A stretch of DNA of 64,000 nucleotides from Pleurodeles waltl. Taxonomy: Eukaryota; Chordata; Amphibia; Caudata; Salamandridae. Made by a program: the position numbers and the translations under genes. Of this stretch, positions 1-12,600 are shown piece by piece; positions within the stretch are counted from its first letter, which is position 1, and every line of letters starts with the position of its first letter. Where the stretch lies: the NCBI RefSeq assembly GCF_031143425.1, contig NC_090450.1, positions 167,083,486 through 167,147,485 of the forward strand, written 5' to 3'. The notes under the pieces are model-generated. The model was not told the DNA's origin, made no database searches, and saw only the letters and a program-made list of their open reading frames with translations.

Positions 1-456
1 AATGGACTTAGACGCTGTAGGGGCATATTGCTCATGCAGCTATGCCCTTACCTGTGATATAGTGCACCCTGCCTTAGGGATTTAAGGCCTGCTAGAGGGG
101 TGACGTATCTATGCCACAGGCAGTGTTTTGTTAGCATGGCACCCTTAGGGGGATGCCATGTCGACTTTGTGTGTTTTGGTGGGGAAAAAAAGGCAATCTG
201 CAATGGCAGTGTGCATGTGTTAGGTGAGGGGTCTCTTAGGGTGGCACAACACATGCTGTAGCCCTTAGGGACCTTCCCTGGTCACACGGCCCTTGGTACC
301 ACTGGTACCTTTTACAAGGGACTTATCTGTGTGCCAGGGGTGTCCCAATTGTGGAAACAATGGTACATTTCTAGTGTAAGAACACTGGGGCTGGGGCCGG
401 GTTAGCAGGCAATAAGTGTGGGGGTGGTAACTGCAACAAGGAGCCATTTTCCTACA
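1..456 (-). mobile_element. Ty3/Gypsy-type LTR, 5' part, inverted, cut by window edge
   Basis: Read on the minus strand, the segment starts with TGTAGGAAAA (rc of 447-456) and then follows, block by block, the solo LTR at about 35.94-38.08 kb. Shared blocks include the 'AGCACCAGTGTTCTT'-type segment, 'CACACAGATAAGTCCCTTGTAA', the GTCGACATGGCA block and the 'GCAGGGTGCACTATA' block. Identity is roughly 80 percent by eye. It continues past position 1, so only about the first 450 bases of the LTR are present. It has no coding potential. The Ty3/Gypsy assignment rests on the TG start and on recollection of this urodele family. Confidence 0.7.
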
Positions 457-815
457 CAATTCATCCCCTCACGGCAGTCACTTGTTCATTATGCTGCAAT
501 AATGCCTGTCTTGGTGAAGGGAGAACAAATGTGTGCAGCTGCAGGGAGAATTGCAGGGCGGTCCCGTATCCCAGTAAACATGGCACTTCCCTGCGTATCT
601 GACCTAGTGCAGTGTTGAGCAACACATATTGATGCTGATCTGAACCGTGCCACTAGAGAAAAATGTGTACTAAAGCTTGCAACCTGTAGAACACAGCGCA
701 TACAGGATGAACCCACTATAACTCTGACACAACCATATTACCCACATGGGAATGGGGAAACAATCAAACAAACACAACATATGGAGTATGTCTGTGAACA
801 TTATGGTGCCCATTA
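457..815. other. No recognised feature
   Basis: About 360 bases of mixed composition between the inverted LTR and the Harbinger-like fragment. Short overlapping reading frames exist, but none resembles a known family. Confidence 0.4.
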
Positions 816-1425
816 AGACATTGGCGGGTGGCAGATGCTGCCCGGGAAAGTTCAGTGTTGTTAAGACCACCAGTGCGGTCTTCCATCTGCAGAAGCCATT
901 ATGAGTTTCCTGCTGGGACGGCAGGTGGAATCCGTGTTTCCGCTTGCCAGGTCAATGGGAAAGTCACCACAACATTGTCACTGGATTGTAATAGAGCCAG
1001 CGCCAATGTTGGGGTGAGTTGGGTGTGACAGCACACGCTGCGCTTTTCACTCCCCTAAATCAAGCAGTGGAAAGCACAAAGAGGCTGCCCATGGGGGCCC
1101 CCGCACTGCCCATGCTAGGTGCATGGGAAGTGCAGGGACACTCAGGGGCCCCCCACACCCCAGTACCACCAAATTTTGCATGGCAGTTGGACCGCCATGC
1201 AAAGACTGGTGGAAAAGCAGGATCATAATCTGGAGGGCAGTGGTGATTGCGATTGCAGTGATGGCCTGGTGTAATAGGACCGGTGGCATTGCCAGGACAT
1301 TTGCTGCTGGCAACTTGGCAGTGCCAGGCCATTGGACCATGGGGCTTTCACCATGGTCCTAATGTGCCGGTTTGACCACCGCTATTGGTATGGTGTGATC
1401 ACAGGACAGCCAGACTCGTAATGAG
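816..1425 (+). mobile_element. Decayed nonautonomous PIF/Harbinger-like fragment
   Basis: GC-rich island with the internal texture of urodele Harbinger derivatives: runs such as GGGGGCCCCCGCACTGCCCATGC-type blocks around 1086-1160, inverted GGCAGTGC/GCACTGCC motifs, and a right edge ending in CGTAATGAGGGTCC (about 1411-1424). That edge resembles the complement of a Harbinger terminus (GGNCCTCATTACG). The left edge is not defined and no target duplication was found. Assignment is from recalled family texture, not from a protein. Confidence 0.45.
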
Positions 1426-2221
1426 GGTCCATGTGTGTAGTTGTACAAGTAGCTGCAATCTCTCCATCAAACTAGATAGAGGCCCTGATCAAAGTGGAAA
1501 TGAAGGTGGCAGGCTGTGTACAAAATTAGGTGGGATCATGCACTGACATGTACAAAACACAGTTTTCATAAACAAATCATACCCATACAGGCCATCCCTG
1601 TGTCCACCCCTGTGCCAGTGGTAAAATAGCTGTCCTGCCCAAGCCGCATCCCTTGCACCATAGTACAAGGATGGCTGCGTTCAGGGCGACATTATTGTTG
1701 TGTAGGAAGGAGAGCCTTCCTGCACGACTAGAAACTGAAATGGCAATCTGTTAGGTCCATGTGTGCTGTGGAATGCGGCACACATAGACAAAGCTAAACA
1801 TTAGGAGGAATTAAAGCATACTTCATTATTGTGCCTTGGTAATGCCACCCCTGGGGTGGTGTTAGTTATTGGCACTGCCTCAGGGGTACAAAAAAACGTA
1901 AATCTGGGCAGTGTCAAAATGCAATGGGTGTTGTTGTGGCCCACACACAACAACAGCCATTGCACCGCCCTTCCAATCAAATTGATGCACGGGAAGGGGC
2001 CCTATTTACAAGGTGGCGTCAAGCCACAATAAGTGGCTTAATGTCACCTTGTAAAATTTGACACAGCCTATAGCGCCACCAGAGTATCCCTTTACGGGAC
2101 ACTCAGGTGTTACAACTTTTGGCCTGTAACTTGTCACTGAGCCTCCACTGCCACATAAATGATGTGCCATGTCAACTGCCACAACAATGAAATATTGATT
2201 TCACACTATCTCATTGCAGAG
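1426..2221. other. Noncoding repeat-like DNA with a strong hairpin
   Basis: No coding signal. 2006-2054 can fold into a two-step hairpin: TTACAAGGTG pairs with CACCTTGTAA, then AAGCCAC with GTGGCTT around a short loop. The block 1840-2200 has the look of a salamander interspersed repeat. Its end (about 2205-2221, CACACTATCTCATTGCAG) is a good splice acceptor leading into the next entry. Confidence 0.4.
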
Positions 2222-2990
2222 GATGATGGTTCTCCTGCTGACCTGCCTGTCCTGGATTTCACTGATTACCTGGATGACCAGCTGACAAGCAACAATCAAT
2301 AGACTCGCCAGGATGACCTAGCATCCCTCCAGACACCAGCTCCAGTTGCAAGGAGGACACACAGCATTGCGGGGTCTCCAGATGAACCATCCAACAACCA
2401 AAGTATACCACCTGCCAGTACTGGCACAGCACTGGAAACCGAGGACCCAGAAACCAGCTTTCAGAGGATAGTGGTGGGAGTCCAGAGGGAGCTGTACAAG
2501 CAGGTGCAGGTGGGGATGGAGACCATGGCAGGCAGCCTAGAGGGAGTCTGGGCGTGCCTCGTGACAGCTAATGAAAACACAGCTGCCATCCGAGGCACTG
2601 CATGGAGTTCAGCAGTCTCTGGCAGACATAGATGCTGCCATGATGGTGAGGCCATTACAACTGCCCTCCCAAACTGGCAGCAGCATGACAGACAACAGGC
2701 TGGAGTCCATTCAGCATGAAGTGACCTCCCTCGGGTAAAATATGGCTGCCTACCACCGCAATGCTGCAGCTATCTTGAAAAACCAGCAGTTCCTCCTTGC
2801 TTCAGTGATGCCTTATGTCATGCCACAAATGGCAGCTGCCGGGAGCTTGGAGTCCACATCGTTATCCCCAGAAGTGTGTGTGCCCCCCTCTACCTCTACA
2901 CCAGCACCACCAATGGCACAGGAGGCACCACATACATCAGAGGATGAAGATGTGGAAGAAATTACTTTCAGTAGGAAAAGTACCCGGTAA
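2222..2990 (+). pseudogene. Harbinger Myb-like partner protein, C-terminal exon remnant
   Basis: A reading frame opens right after a splice-acceptor-like CATTGCAG. It encodes an acidic, Ser/Thr/Pro-rich segment, then a helical stretch (residues like ETSFQRIVVGVQRELYKQVQ, 2446-2510) and a tail ending RKSTR with TAA at about 2988-2990. An in-frame TAG at about 2300 and at least one frameshift near 2600-2640 and another near 2740 show it is dead. The layout (helical oligomerisation-like region, long Gln/Ala part, acidic basic-ended tail) is that of the C-terminal half of the Myb/SANT-like protein encoded by PIF/Harbinger transposons, which carries the nuclease to transposon DNA. The Myb-containing first exon was not found. 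Orientation is opposite to the nuclease remnant at 13.4-22.0 kb, as expected for the two genes of one Harbinger element, but common origin is inference. Confidence 0.5.
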
Positions 2991-4375
2991 CACAATTCTG
3001 TGCCACATTGACTTTTTCTCCTTAGTTCTGGGGTTAAGATCATGCCAGTGTTGTCACAGTAGGAAATGTGCTCACTTCACCCACCCACTGCTGACTTGTC
3101 TGGTATGGACTGTCATTGTCTCTTACATACCAATTGGACATTTTTATTCCTCCACAATAATCAACACTACTCCTAAGCATGTCTCCTGACATGGCTCTCA
3201 ACATTGATTGTGTCACATATCTATGAATTCCAGAAATGGGGTCTCAGACCTGGACATTGTAAATATTTCACTTTCATACTGCCAACTGTAAAAAAAAAAA
3301 AAAAAACTCGTAAACATTTAGCATGTCTACTTTTACTGTGATACATCTACTCACCTAAATGATTGTATTGTCTAAATCCAAGTCAATGGTTACAGAATAG
3401 CTGTACATGAGTGCAGGACTGGAGGGACACAAAGCTACACACAAGGATTCTAACATGAGAAATGTGAATGATGGTGTTGACTGATAGAAGCAATTAACTG
3501 AGTATAAAATTAAAATTGGATAGATATTTCATGTCCTTTTGATATACGGCAGGCATGCTTGAGAACCAAATCAATGGCAATATAGCCTGCTTCGAGAACC
3601 AGAACAACTCATAGGAGTGGTACAGAGGAACTAAACCTTATCAGTGATGGCCACCTGTTAGTATTGCAGGATAAAGTTCCAATTGTCCCTGTTGTCAGAT
3701 GTGCCACAGTTCCCAACATTGTAACTGCAGGACCCTATAATGGCAGGTGAAGTACCAGACTTACTTGTACAAGACAAAGTATACATAGACATCATGAATG
3801 GTGGGTACACTGGATGGCAGATGCATGCACTAGTAGACATGATGTTGCAGCTAATGTCACAGCTCCTTTGTCAATAGTGGAAACACATGGTAAATCAGGG
3901 ATCTGAAGACAGGTAGGATTCCCTAAGCCATTTCCCCAATGTGCCACTGCACTTGTGGGAAGAACCAGATACTCAAGCAACTCACACAAAAAGTATGAAA
4001 TTATTAACAAGATTTATTATAAAAACATTTATTTTAGGATTACCTAAAACCTGCCCTATCCTAAACTTACCTATATTAACTAAACTTATAAATCAACTAC
4101 ATCTATCTCACCTTTATCTTACACATGAAACAGCACACTCTAAACATTGTCCCCCCACCCCTCTTAAGAAACAAGTTACAAGTAGGACAACAATTACTAT
4201 AACTACACATGTACTTATCTATGGCCTAAACAAATATATATATTTTTGTATTTTTATTTTTTATACACAAATACCCCAACATGACCCTCCACCAATAAAA
4301 ATACTAAACCCCCCCACTATGCTTATCATAACTAATACCTACCCTACACTAACCTAACACTAACTAGCTAAGACC
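2991..4375. other. AT-rich noncoding stretch
   Basis: Contains a 16-base A-run near 3290-3306 and a strongly C-poor to C-only AT-rich segment (about 4000-4380) with many CTA/ACC words. No recognisable gene. Confidence 0.4.
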
Positions 4376-4379
4376 CAAC

Positions 4380-4864
4380 CTAAAAACAAATACAAACTTT
4401 GAAAGGGAGGGGAAGTAACTGGGAGGCACTCCAAAACATTGTTTGTTCATTTCTTGGCCCTTTTATTTTCTTTTTTATGTATTTCACCATTTTACGATTG
4501 TTGGAGGATTCCTCTTCTGACTTATCAAGTCTAATCCGGATGTTGTTGATGTCCCTACGAAGGTCCAGTTCAAATTGTGTGGGTCCTGCGGCTGGTGGTG
4601 GCAAGACGTGGGCCTGTGTGGTGACAGGTAGAGCAGATGTTGATGGGATGGGTGCAGCTGTGACCCCCTGCACCCCTGAGGAGCCTTCTCCAGTATAATT
4701 TTTTCCCTGTATTCTGGATCCTCTATGTGCAAATGCACGCCATTCACAGGAAGCTTTGTCCTGGAGGAAACGCCGGCCCATCCTGCGGTATCCCGCTTCC
4801 ACCTGTAGGATGTGGCGGTACCGTTCTGCCCTCCACATGAAATTGTGCTGATCCTCATTAATCA
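4380..4864 (-). pseudogene. Unrecognised ORF, probably transposon-derived
   Basis: An open frame on the minus strand, counting from an ATG near 4864 (MINEDQHNFMWRAERYRHIL...), runs to a stop at 4380. The first 55 residues are rich in Arg, Trp and aromatic residues (WRAERYRHILQVEAGYRRMG). A Pro/Ala/Ser/Thr linker follows, then a charged predicted helix (FELDLRRDINNIRIRLDKSEEE) with heptad-like spacing, then a Lys-rich patch (KYIKKKIKG). A DNA-binding head plus linker plus coiled coil is typical of accessory proteins of DNA transposons, but I do not recognise the family. It lies on the opposite strand from the Myb-like remnant and the same strand as the nuclease remnant. It could also be a chance ORF of about 160 codons. 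Confidence 0.3.
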
Positions 4865-4964
4865 TGTTGGCCGCTGAAATATGACTATTCGGTGTGCATG
4901 GAAGGATCAAATCAGTGTCTTCCAGCGTGGCTTGACAACTATAAATTAAGTAAGTCAGAGAGGG

Positions 4965-6040
4965 AATATATGACTCTGTAAATAAGGTTTACCAAATTGT
5001 GTAACTTTATAAATGGTTTTGACGAGACTTGCCCTGTTGGTATAGGAGGCAAAGCTGCTACAGAAACTGTAATTTAAAGACAGACAGATCACTGGTAGGA
5101 CAGGCAGTCTCTGACCTCTGTAAGCAATGACTACAACCATAATGGATGAGAACGAGAACGTTTGATTGAGTCCAATATGGCTTACTAGATGAGTAATTTC
5201 ATGAATGTTTTTTGACGAGACTTGCCCTGTTTTTCAGGGTGGAGGCGTTGAAGCCACGGCGTTTCATTTCGCAATGAAGGCTGCACTCTAAAGACAAATA
5301 GATCGCAGTCTAGGACTGCCGTAAGTAGTGATTAAGACCAAAATTGATTAGATTAACCAATAGTAATCATGTTTTCATCCAAATATGTGTCCTTTATCAT
5401 TATGGGGTTTACAAACATAAAATCAAAATTGATTAACACCCAATGCAGGGTTTCCCAGATCTCTTTTAAAGGAAAGGGTAGCAATTATTATACATTTTCC
5501 AATGGATAATTTTGTTCTCTGGCCTAATACTATTTTACAATAGATAGCTTTACAAACTTAGGAGATGAGATATTCACAAAGTCTATTTACTTATTTTTCT
5601 ATTAGGAAAATGACTAATCGTGTTGGCAACTACTACCCAGAAACAATTCTGAGGAATAATGTAGATAATCTTTGAAGAAATAGGTGAGTGGCTTCCTAAT
5701 CTGGATAGTAATCACACAAATAAAGGATTGTTTATAAAAACTGAGGTTTTCTCATGGAAAGATCTCAAAATAAATATTTATACATTTTGTTTGTTTCTAG
5801 GTGCTACCAATATAGAGAAATTTCCAGTCCTGATGATGACCCGTTATTGATTTATGCCTTTATAAAGGATTGAAACGTTGACAAACATTTTGATGTGGAT
5901 TGATATAAACATAATATAGTGACTTCAAGACTCCTGGATTGAAGGCGTCCTATGGAAGTTCACTGATTGTTTTTAACCATATTCTTGTATATATTGTATA
6001 TAACACTGGCACTTTATGCACTATTTTAGGAGCACCTAGT
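4965..6040 (+). mobile_element. Penelope-like element noncoding end fragment (tentative)
   Basis: The segment holds two diverged tandem copies of a roughly 140-bp block (about 5019-5158 and 5207-5345), both beginning TTTTGACGAGACTTGCCCTGT. Further right, 5830-5882 contains CTGATGA ... GAAACGTTGAC, the spacing and words of the hammerhead-like motifs in Penelope-like terminal repeats. A GTC/GAC stem I of 3 bp forms next to the core, but stem II is weak and stem III is reduced. No RT or GIY-YIG coding sequence is present, so this would be an isolated terminal fragment. Confidence 0.35.
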
Positions 6041-6045
6041 ACCTA

Positions 6046-6140
6046 GGCCCATATTTATACAATTGTATTTTGCAAGTTTGCGCTGCTTTTGCATAAAAAA
6101 ATGACACAAATGCGGCGCAAAAAAAGTAAAAATACGGGCC
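6046..6140. mobile_element. Short MITE, PIF/Harbinger-like, 95 bp
   Basis: Terminal inverted repeats GGCCCATATTTATAC (left) and GTAAAAATACGGGCC (right) enclose 65 bases that include GCGCTG/GGCGC blocks. CTA occurs immediately outside both ends (6043-6045 and 6141-6143), a 3-bp duplication as expected for PIF/Harbinger. The boundary is ambiguous by one base (CTA or TAG). No coding capacity. Confidence 0.6.
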
Positions 6141-6144
6141 CTAG

Positions 6145-9100
6145 AATCTAAAAATTATTGGTTTTTGAAGGAAAAAGTAATATCAAATGTTTTGTAAAAA
6201 GAAATAAAATACGAATTAACTCAAGGACACCATATTGCGTGAAAAGGTTCCTTTTTCATGATAATTTAACTGTGCCATGGAAGTCCTTCTTGACCAAAAT
6301 TGTGTTTATTATGAAATATGAGGACATGCAAGCGTCAGTATCAGTATTGGGTGGAGTAAGAACAGAAATGCAAACTATACTGCAACAGCAAATAACACAT
6401 AGAATCCAATACACATCCCTCAACAATGAATTCATCCTCATCTATGTCTAATTCCAAACAGACATCACCAGTGTTATGTACATGTCAGTGGGATGATGAC
6501 AATCCATTGTTAATCAAAAGGGCCCAGACCTATTAGGAAAGAAAATTGACCCTGATCAATATTTTCGTCCTCTGACTTGTGAGGATCATGTGCCTCTACA
6601 AGTCTGGATTTCATGTCTCCTTGGGCATAAGGGGGGGTGGGATTGGGCTGGCAATCCATCACCTCAGCACCCCTGGCGATAAATCAAGGCCTGAACACCC
6701 ATTATGGAGTCATGTTGTGGCCCTTCTGATAGTGGGGCTGCTAACTACCAACCTGCTATTTTAAGGTTGGGTACATAAACAATCATGTGTGCTGGTGTAA
6801 GACCTGGCCTGAGCATTCGTTACAAGGAGCCATGCAGTTTCCCATGGTGTGCCCACTTGTACACCGGATGCAATATTGGCAGGAGAAAGGTTGGGCAAAG
6901 GCTGTGCTGCACATCACAGTTGTCAACACATTACAGACCTGAAGTTCCCTACCCTGTGCTATGTTATCCTACATGTGTTAAATGGCACGCATATGGCGGC
7001 TATATGGATGCCCTTAAGGCCACAGTGATGTTTGCACTGCACTGGTGCTTTAACTGTATCCTGAAACATGTGACATCATTGGCATCCTCAAATTACCAGC
7101 ACACCTACAACATTAACATCATATGCATATGTGATGTGACCTACATCAGTCACAATAGTCATGGTGGCAGGACCATGTTGTGAAAACCTCAGACATCTGT
7201 TGTGGGAGAATCATAGACCTTTTCCCACAACCATCTGGGGTGGAGTTTTCCACATATTTTGTGCTCTACGGACTATGGTGCAGCACATTATTGCTCCTTT
7301 CTTGACTACCAACTCATTATATCTGAAGTTTACTGAGGTACCTGTGGTTTCTGTGTCTCCTACATAATCCCCCTGTAGAGTTCAGCAGATAGTACCCACA
7401 TCTGGACCATCTTGTCAATAAGTGTCAATTATGTGTGGCACACATTGCTGACAATGGTGCTGTGACAAAGTAGGTGTCAACAGTGATTCTATGTACATAT
7501 ACAGCTGCCCTGTGACCTATATAGGTAGACATCAATTAATAGGTTGTCAGCCATTACTATTCCTATTACACACAATTCCATGCCTGCACACAATGGCCCT
7601 TAAATTACATGCAAGCCATTATCATTGCACAACATTCCAAAATACATTATGTCAACATCAATCCTCCTATGATATCTGTTCATTGGTCAGGCAAAAAATC
7701 TGTCATTACAATCCACACTTATGACTGACTCGCACCAAAACCTGGATTTGCTCACAGGACGCACAATATGACACTTACTGGATGCAACGGGGTCTTCAAA
7801 TCTTGCCACCTCTCCTATGGTGTAGGGGGCTGGTCCACCTGTAAAGCATGAATGGAAAACATTGCTAAGTTTCTATAAATGGACAACATAGTTCAGTTTT
7901 AAATTGTTAGGCTGACTGAGGAAGTCACCTTAGTGGTAGATCATAGTAACTGACAAACAACTATGATTATTCAATCACACATACTCTCAGAGAAGGTAGA
8001 CCCACGCATCTACATACAAGCACTGTCTCAGACACTCCTGTGGTGCTTCTCATTGCACCATTTAGACAAGGCATTGTCATGCAGCTGTCAGTTAGCATGA
8101 CATCTCCATGATCATGTAGATTCCATCTGAGGGGCATGCGTTGGTTGTTGCAGGTCTTGGGCCATTGGAACACCCAGAACATTTCAGCCAGCATCAGATG
8201 TTGTATACACCTATATCATTCCCACAGCAGACTGACAAACTACTACCTTGAGGTTCTGTGGGTATTCCAAGGTGTTGAGGAATGGCATTATACATCCTTC
8301 ACGGAAGTAAGCAATATGTGTGTGCCATCAAAAGGCAGACCCACTTTCAAAATTGCTAGAGGAGTGTACGCATGTGATGTTTCTGTACCTACCTTCACAT
8401 TGACAGAATTAATTCATGGATCTATGGCCAAAAGTGAGTAGGTCTGTCATTGTTCCCATCGTATACCATTGTTAGTCCAGTGAGGTATAAGAACATGGGC
8501 ATAGACATAGGGCTGAACACAGAAACACTTGCTCAGTGGTCAAAGGATGCATCTGATGTTGTAGGTTAGAGAGTGATGTACCAGTGATGGAGCTGATGCA
8601 GTGCAGTCCCATACTGTGAGTGAATAGCAGCAGGCCTCTGGTACTGACTCTGCACATGTATGTGGTTAGAGAGATTGTATAGGCTATCTGTGATACACAA
8701 TGAACCGGAAAATGGAGCCAGTGTATGGTAAACCTCCCTTACAGAGCCTTGGCCAATGACACAAAGGGGTTGATACAAGCATAGTGATGCAGCACCAATT
8801 GCATCTGTACTGTTGTTATGGCCCTCAGTGCGCCCCTTACTCAACGCCATGTGTGTGTGTAGTCGGATATGAGTCACAGCATGATGCCGGTATGGTCCAA
8901 CATCATCTCTTCATGTGAAGGTCAATGATGCACTCAGCAGGAGATGCAGCCGATCATCACAACTTCTGCTGAGTACATGGAGGCCCGTCTCATACACTTA
9001 TATGCTCACATATCACACCTTGTCTTAGCAGCCGTACAGAGTGATTGGAAAATATACATACAGAATTATCTTTTGACTTAGAGGATTATACTTTGGGCTC

Positions 9101-9338
9101 CCAAAATTGTTGGGGACACCCTTTCATGCCTATTGTATGGCGCGCTATACATGCATCACAACACTTTGTGATGGTTGTGCAGGGAAAATGATACATCTGT
9201 CCTTCATTATCTCCTTTGTTGTACATTTGTACAGCAGGCCTAAAGTGGCACAGAAACTCTTCATACAGGCTGCATGCAACATTTTCACAGCCATTGCATG
9301 CAGCACTCAAACTAATCTGCAACTGTCATGCACAAGCA
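6145..9338. other. No recognised gene
   Basis: About 3.2 kb of AT-leaning DNA with many CATGTG/CACATG words and only short overlapping frames of about 60-130 codons that resemble nothing known. It may be old transposon interior (Harbinger intron or flank), but nothing in it proves this. Confidence 0.35.
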
Positions 9339-9640
9339 TTAAAAATTTAGATTGTTGCCAATGGCAGATTTAGCAACAGTTCCACCAGTTTCAATCCCCA
9401 AATGGTCCAGCAGATCCTGCTCCCTTGACACCAGATCTGCCCTGTGATGCTCGATCTGGTGGTTATTCCTTCTGGTGTTGAAAATCCACATCAGGTGATG
9501 GAGCCTTGCCTCCGTGGGGTAGCCAGCCACTTAGTTGCAGCATCATGGGGAGGTAGTGTGCCACAAGCCAGATGACCCCCCCAGCTCATCTGCAGACATC
9601 CTGCCCATGCTCCCTTTTCCAGACATTCCCCTGGTGAATG
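9339..9640 (-). pseudogene. Possible transposon exon remnant
   Basis: On the minus strand, one frame from an ATG near 9630 reads a small acidic leader, two stops (TGA and TAA), then a well-formed charged segment (HLMWIFNTRRNNHQIEHHRADLVSREQDLLDHLG) before running out near 9339. The amphipathic composition suggests a real, now dead, exon. I do not recognise the family; proximity to Harbinger pieces suggests a partner-protein exon, by inference only. Confidence 0.25.
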
Positions 9641-12600
9641 GAGTTCACCAAAAAAAGAAAAAGAAAGGAAACTTAACCCTTCAAACTAACCAAAACTACC
9701 CCAACAACTTAACTATCCCAGACAAATACCCCACAATACAGTGACTAAACCAGTACACTTACTACACAAAATACAAGTAATTATACAAAAGTCTATACAA
9801 AATACACAGGACACAGCACAATGGACACTACAAAATACTCCAAACACACCTCAAACCCACCAGCCCCTCAGCAAAACAACCACACAGAGTCACGGGGGAA
9901 CAGACTGTAAAGTGAAAGTGAACCTACACTCACTGTACCATGCTTGTGACAGGTTGTCCTGGTACATCACTTCCTGGGCGAGTGCTTCATGTTTTTCAAT
10001 CATGCGTCTTTTTTTTGACACATTGGGTTAATGTGTCGTGTTTAATGATGCATGACAGTTATGCGTCGTTTTTATTGACGCATGACCGTCATGCGTCAAA
10101 TTTTCACCATGGTGCATTAAGAGTAATGTGAACGTTAAATTGGCCCAGGCACCATTTTTTTAACATCATAGTGTGGTCTTGATGCGTTTGCGTCATTTTT
10201 TATGCTTGTCAGAATTGCATCACTTTTTGCATTGTAGGCCTTGACTGCACCCTGATTCACTTAACATATTACATGGGCTGTGCTATAATGTGATATGGGG
10301 TATGGCTACATGTGCAACTCTATGCAGCAATGGCATTACAGTAACATTGGTTTGTTCTACAAATAAGTGTGTTTCTGAGTCTGCTGCATGCAATCACACA
10401 TACCTTGTTCATGTGTGAATGTGTACCTACACTTTGTCCACATAAATGTTGGCACATGTGTGCTCTGTGTGTACATATGTGTATGACTCTAAATGAGTAG
10501 GTGGTCTACATAGTTATGTCTGAGACAATATATTTACACATACCTACAACAGAATATAAGTGATGGCCTGTTTCCAACACATGCTAAGACACGTGTCACC
10601 CATTACCTTTTGGACTCAGGGTATGCAGTGGACTTGGATTGCATTGACATCACATGTCCCCTGGCAAGTTACGTGTGCATGTGTGTCGAATCTGGTTTGC
10701 TGTAGGATTTTGCTTCTTGTTGCTCAGCTACATGTGTGCCATGTGGTTCCCCATGCATCTTAGTTGCTGGTGAGGCCATGAACACCTGTGCTAGTGAATT
10801 ATAGTATATGCATTGTGTAATTTCGGTGACACATGACGAAATTGGTGTGTTACAGGGATGTGCAAGCTCACATAACAATCTTCCTGCATAGACAGAAGTT
10901 GGCATTTTACTATTGCTTCCATAGTCACATCACTGGCACCTATGTTCCTGCATTTCAGAACACATGTGATGATAAATGTTTACTGTCACAGGTTTTGCGC
11001 TACCTGTGCCATGATTGTTGCGCTAGGTTCTTTTCTTTGTACTGAATCCATACACATTTCCACGCCTGGGCCATTATGGTGGTACATGTGTGCAGAGATA
11101 TGTGGTATATGTGTGCGTGCCTCCAAATGGGCACTCATATTTGTCAACTTCAGGTCTGTCATGACTGTCACATACTGTGTAGCAGTGCTGCAGTGTGGCA
11201 TAGATAGCAAGTCCACTCATCAACACAAACCCATGGTTGCATGTGATGGGGCAGGTTGATGGTTCTCCAATTTGTTCTGCCCCCTTTGCAGATGCATGAG
11301 GCAACTGACAATGTCATAAGTTGATGGAGTCAGAGCAGTGGAGTGTGAGTTTATAGAGCTGGGATCTCGTCCATTAATGATTGCTATTCAGTAGCCTATA
11401 CACACTCCCCAGTAGATAGAGACATGCACAAATGTGGACATACTGATCAGGATATAATGATTTGCTCGGTGGTACTTGATGTCAGCCTTCCCCTCTAAGG
11501 TACAGAGGGCGGATGCTTGCACATGTAGGACATGTCTCATTATTTGAAGTCCTTAGCCGTTTCCATGTGCAGCTTGTTTAGGGGATGTATAACTGTGTGA
11601 TTTCACTGTTGGACAAATGGCATGGTACAGATGGTGTTGTATGCGGCCGTCACCTGTCATGGCCCCATGTGAAGGCCAAATACCATGGTATGCTATTGCC
11701 AAACATGTCTGGGTCATTTATGTACCTGGTCTTCCTCTATGTACATTTGTGAAAGTTAGACATGTAGATATTGATGTGTTGCACTGTCTGTTTTGGAGTA
11801 TGTCTGTTCATTATCCTCTTATTTCAGCCATTGCTGTTAAGATATGCATTGTGTCCTCCATTACTCCTTGACTTTTGGCTGCTAGCACTTTGTACGCATC
11901 TTCTACAGCAGCATTGTGTGGTCATATAGGGACAGGATCTAACATGTGACTTGTGGAATGTGGAGATATACTCTTCTCCTACTACTGGCAACTTGGTAGT
12001 TAACGTACCATTGGAGGCATTAGTGAGATGTAATGAGTACCATTTACACATATAATTACAGATGCCACAGCACTTATGTAGTCTCCATGTGATATGGCAT
12101 GTTCTATTTGCAACTATCTGTGGGTATCCCTGAGTTGTCCATCCACATCTCACATTGAACATGGGTATGCAATTCTTCCTTCATGCCACAACCTAGCGAA
12201 CTCTTACCATGACTGAATGATGTTGAGGTGTGAAGCCATCTCAGTGCTGTATTTATATTTTGCCAAATGCTACCTGTATGGCTAAGTGTACTCCCACTCA
12301 GTGTGGTGTTGGGTCTCTGACAGTATTGAACAATTCTGGACAGATTACCACATGACGCACATGATTGTGATGTTGGAGCCCAAAACATGGGTGGGCTAAT
12401 TGGTTACAGTTAGTACCATGCAATTGATTTATCATGCAAGTGACAATGAGTGCTGTGTATTGCTATGTGATGTGTGATGTTGTGCGACAGAGCATACTAG
12501 GTAAACAGGAAGACACAGGTCTTGCATTGTGGATAATTGCATGCCCTTTGCTACTTGGGACAGACACCCATACATGTGTCTTCATACATTTATCAGTATT

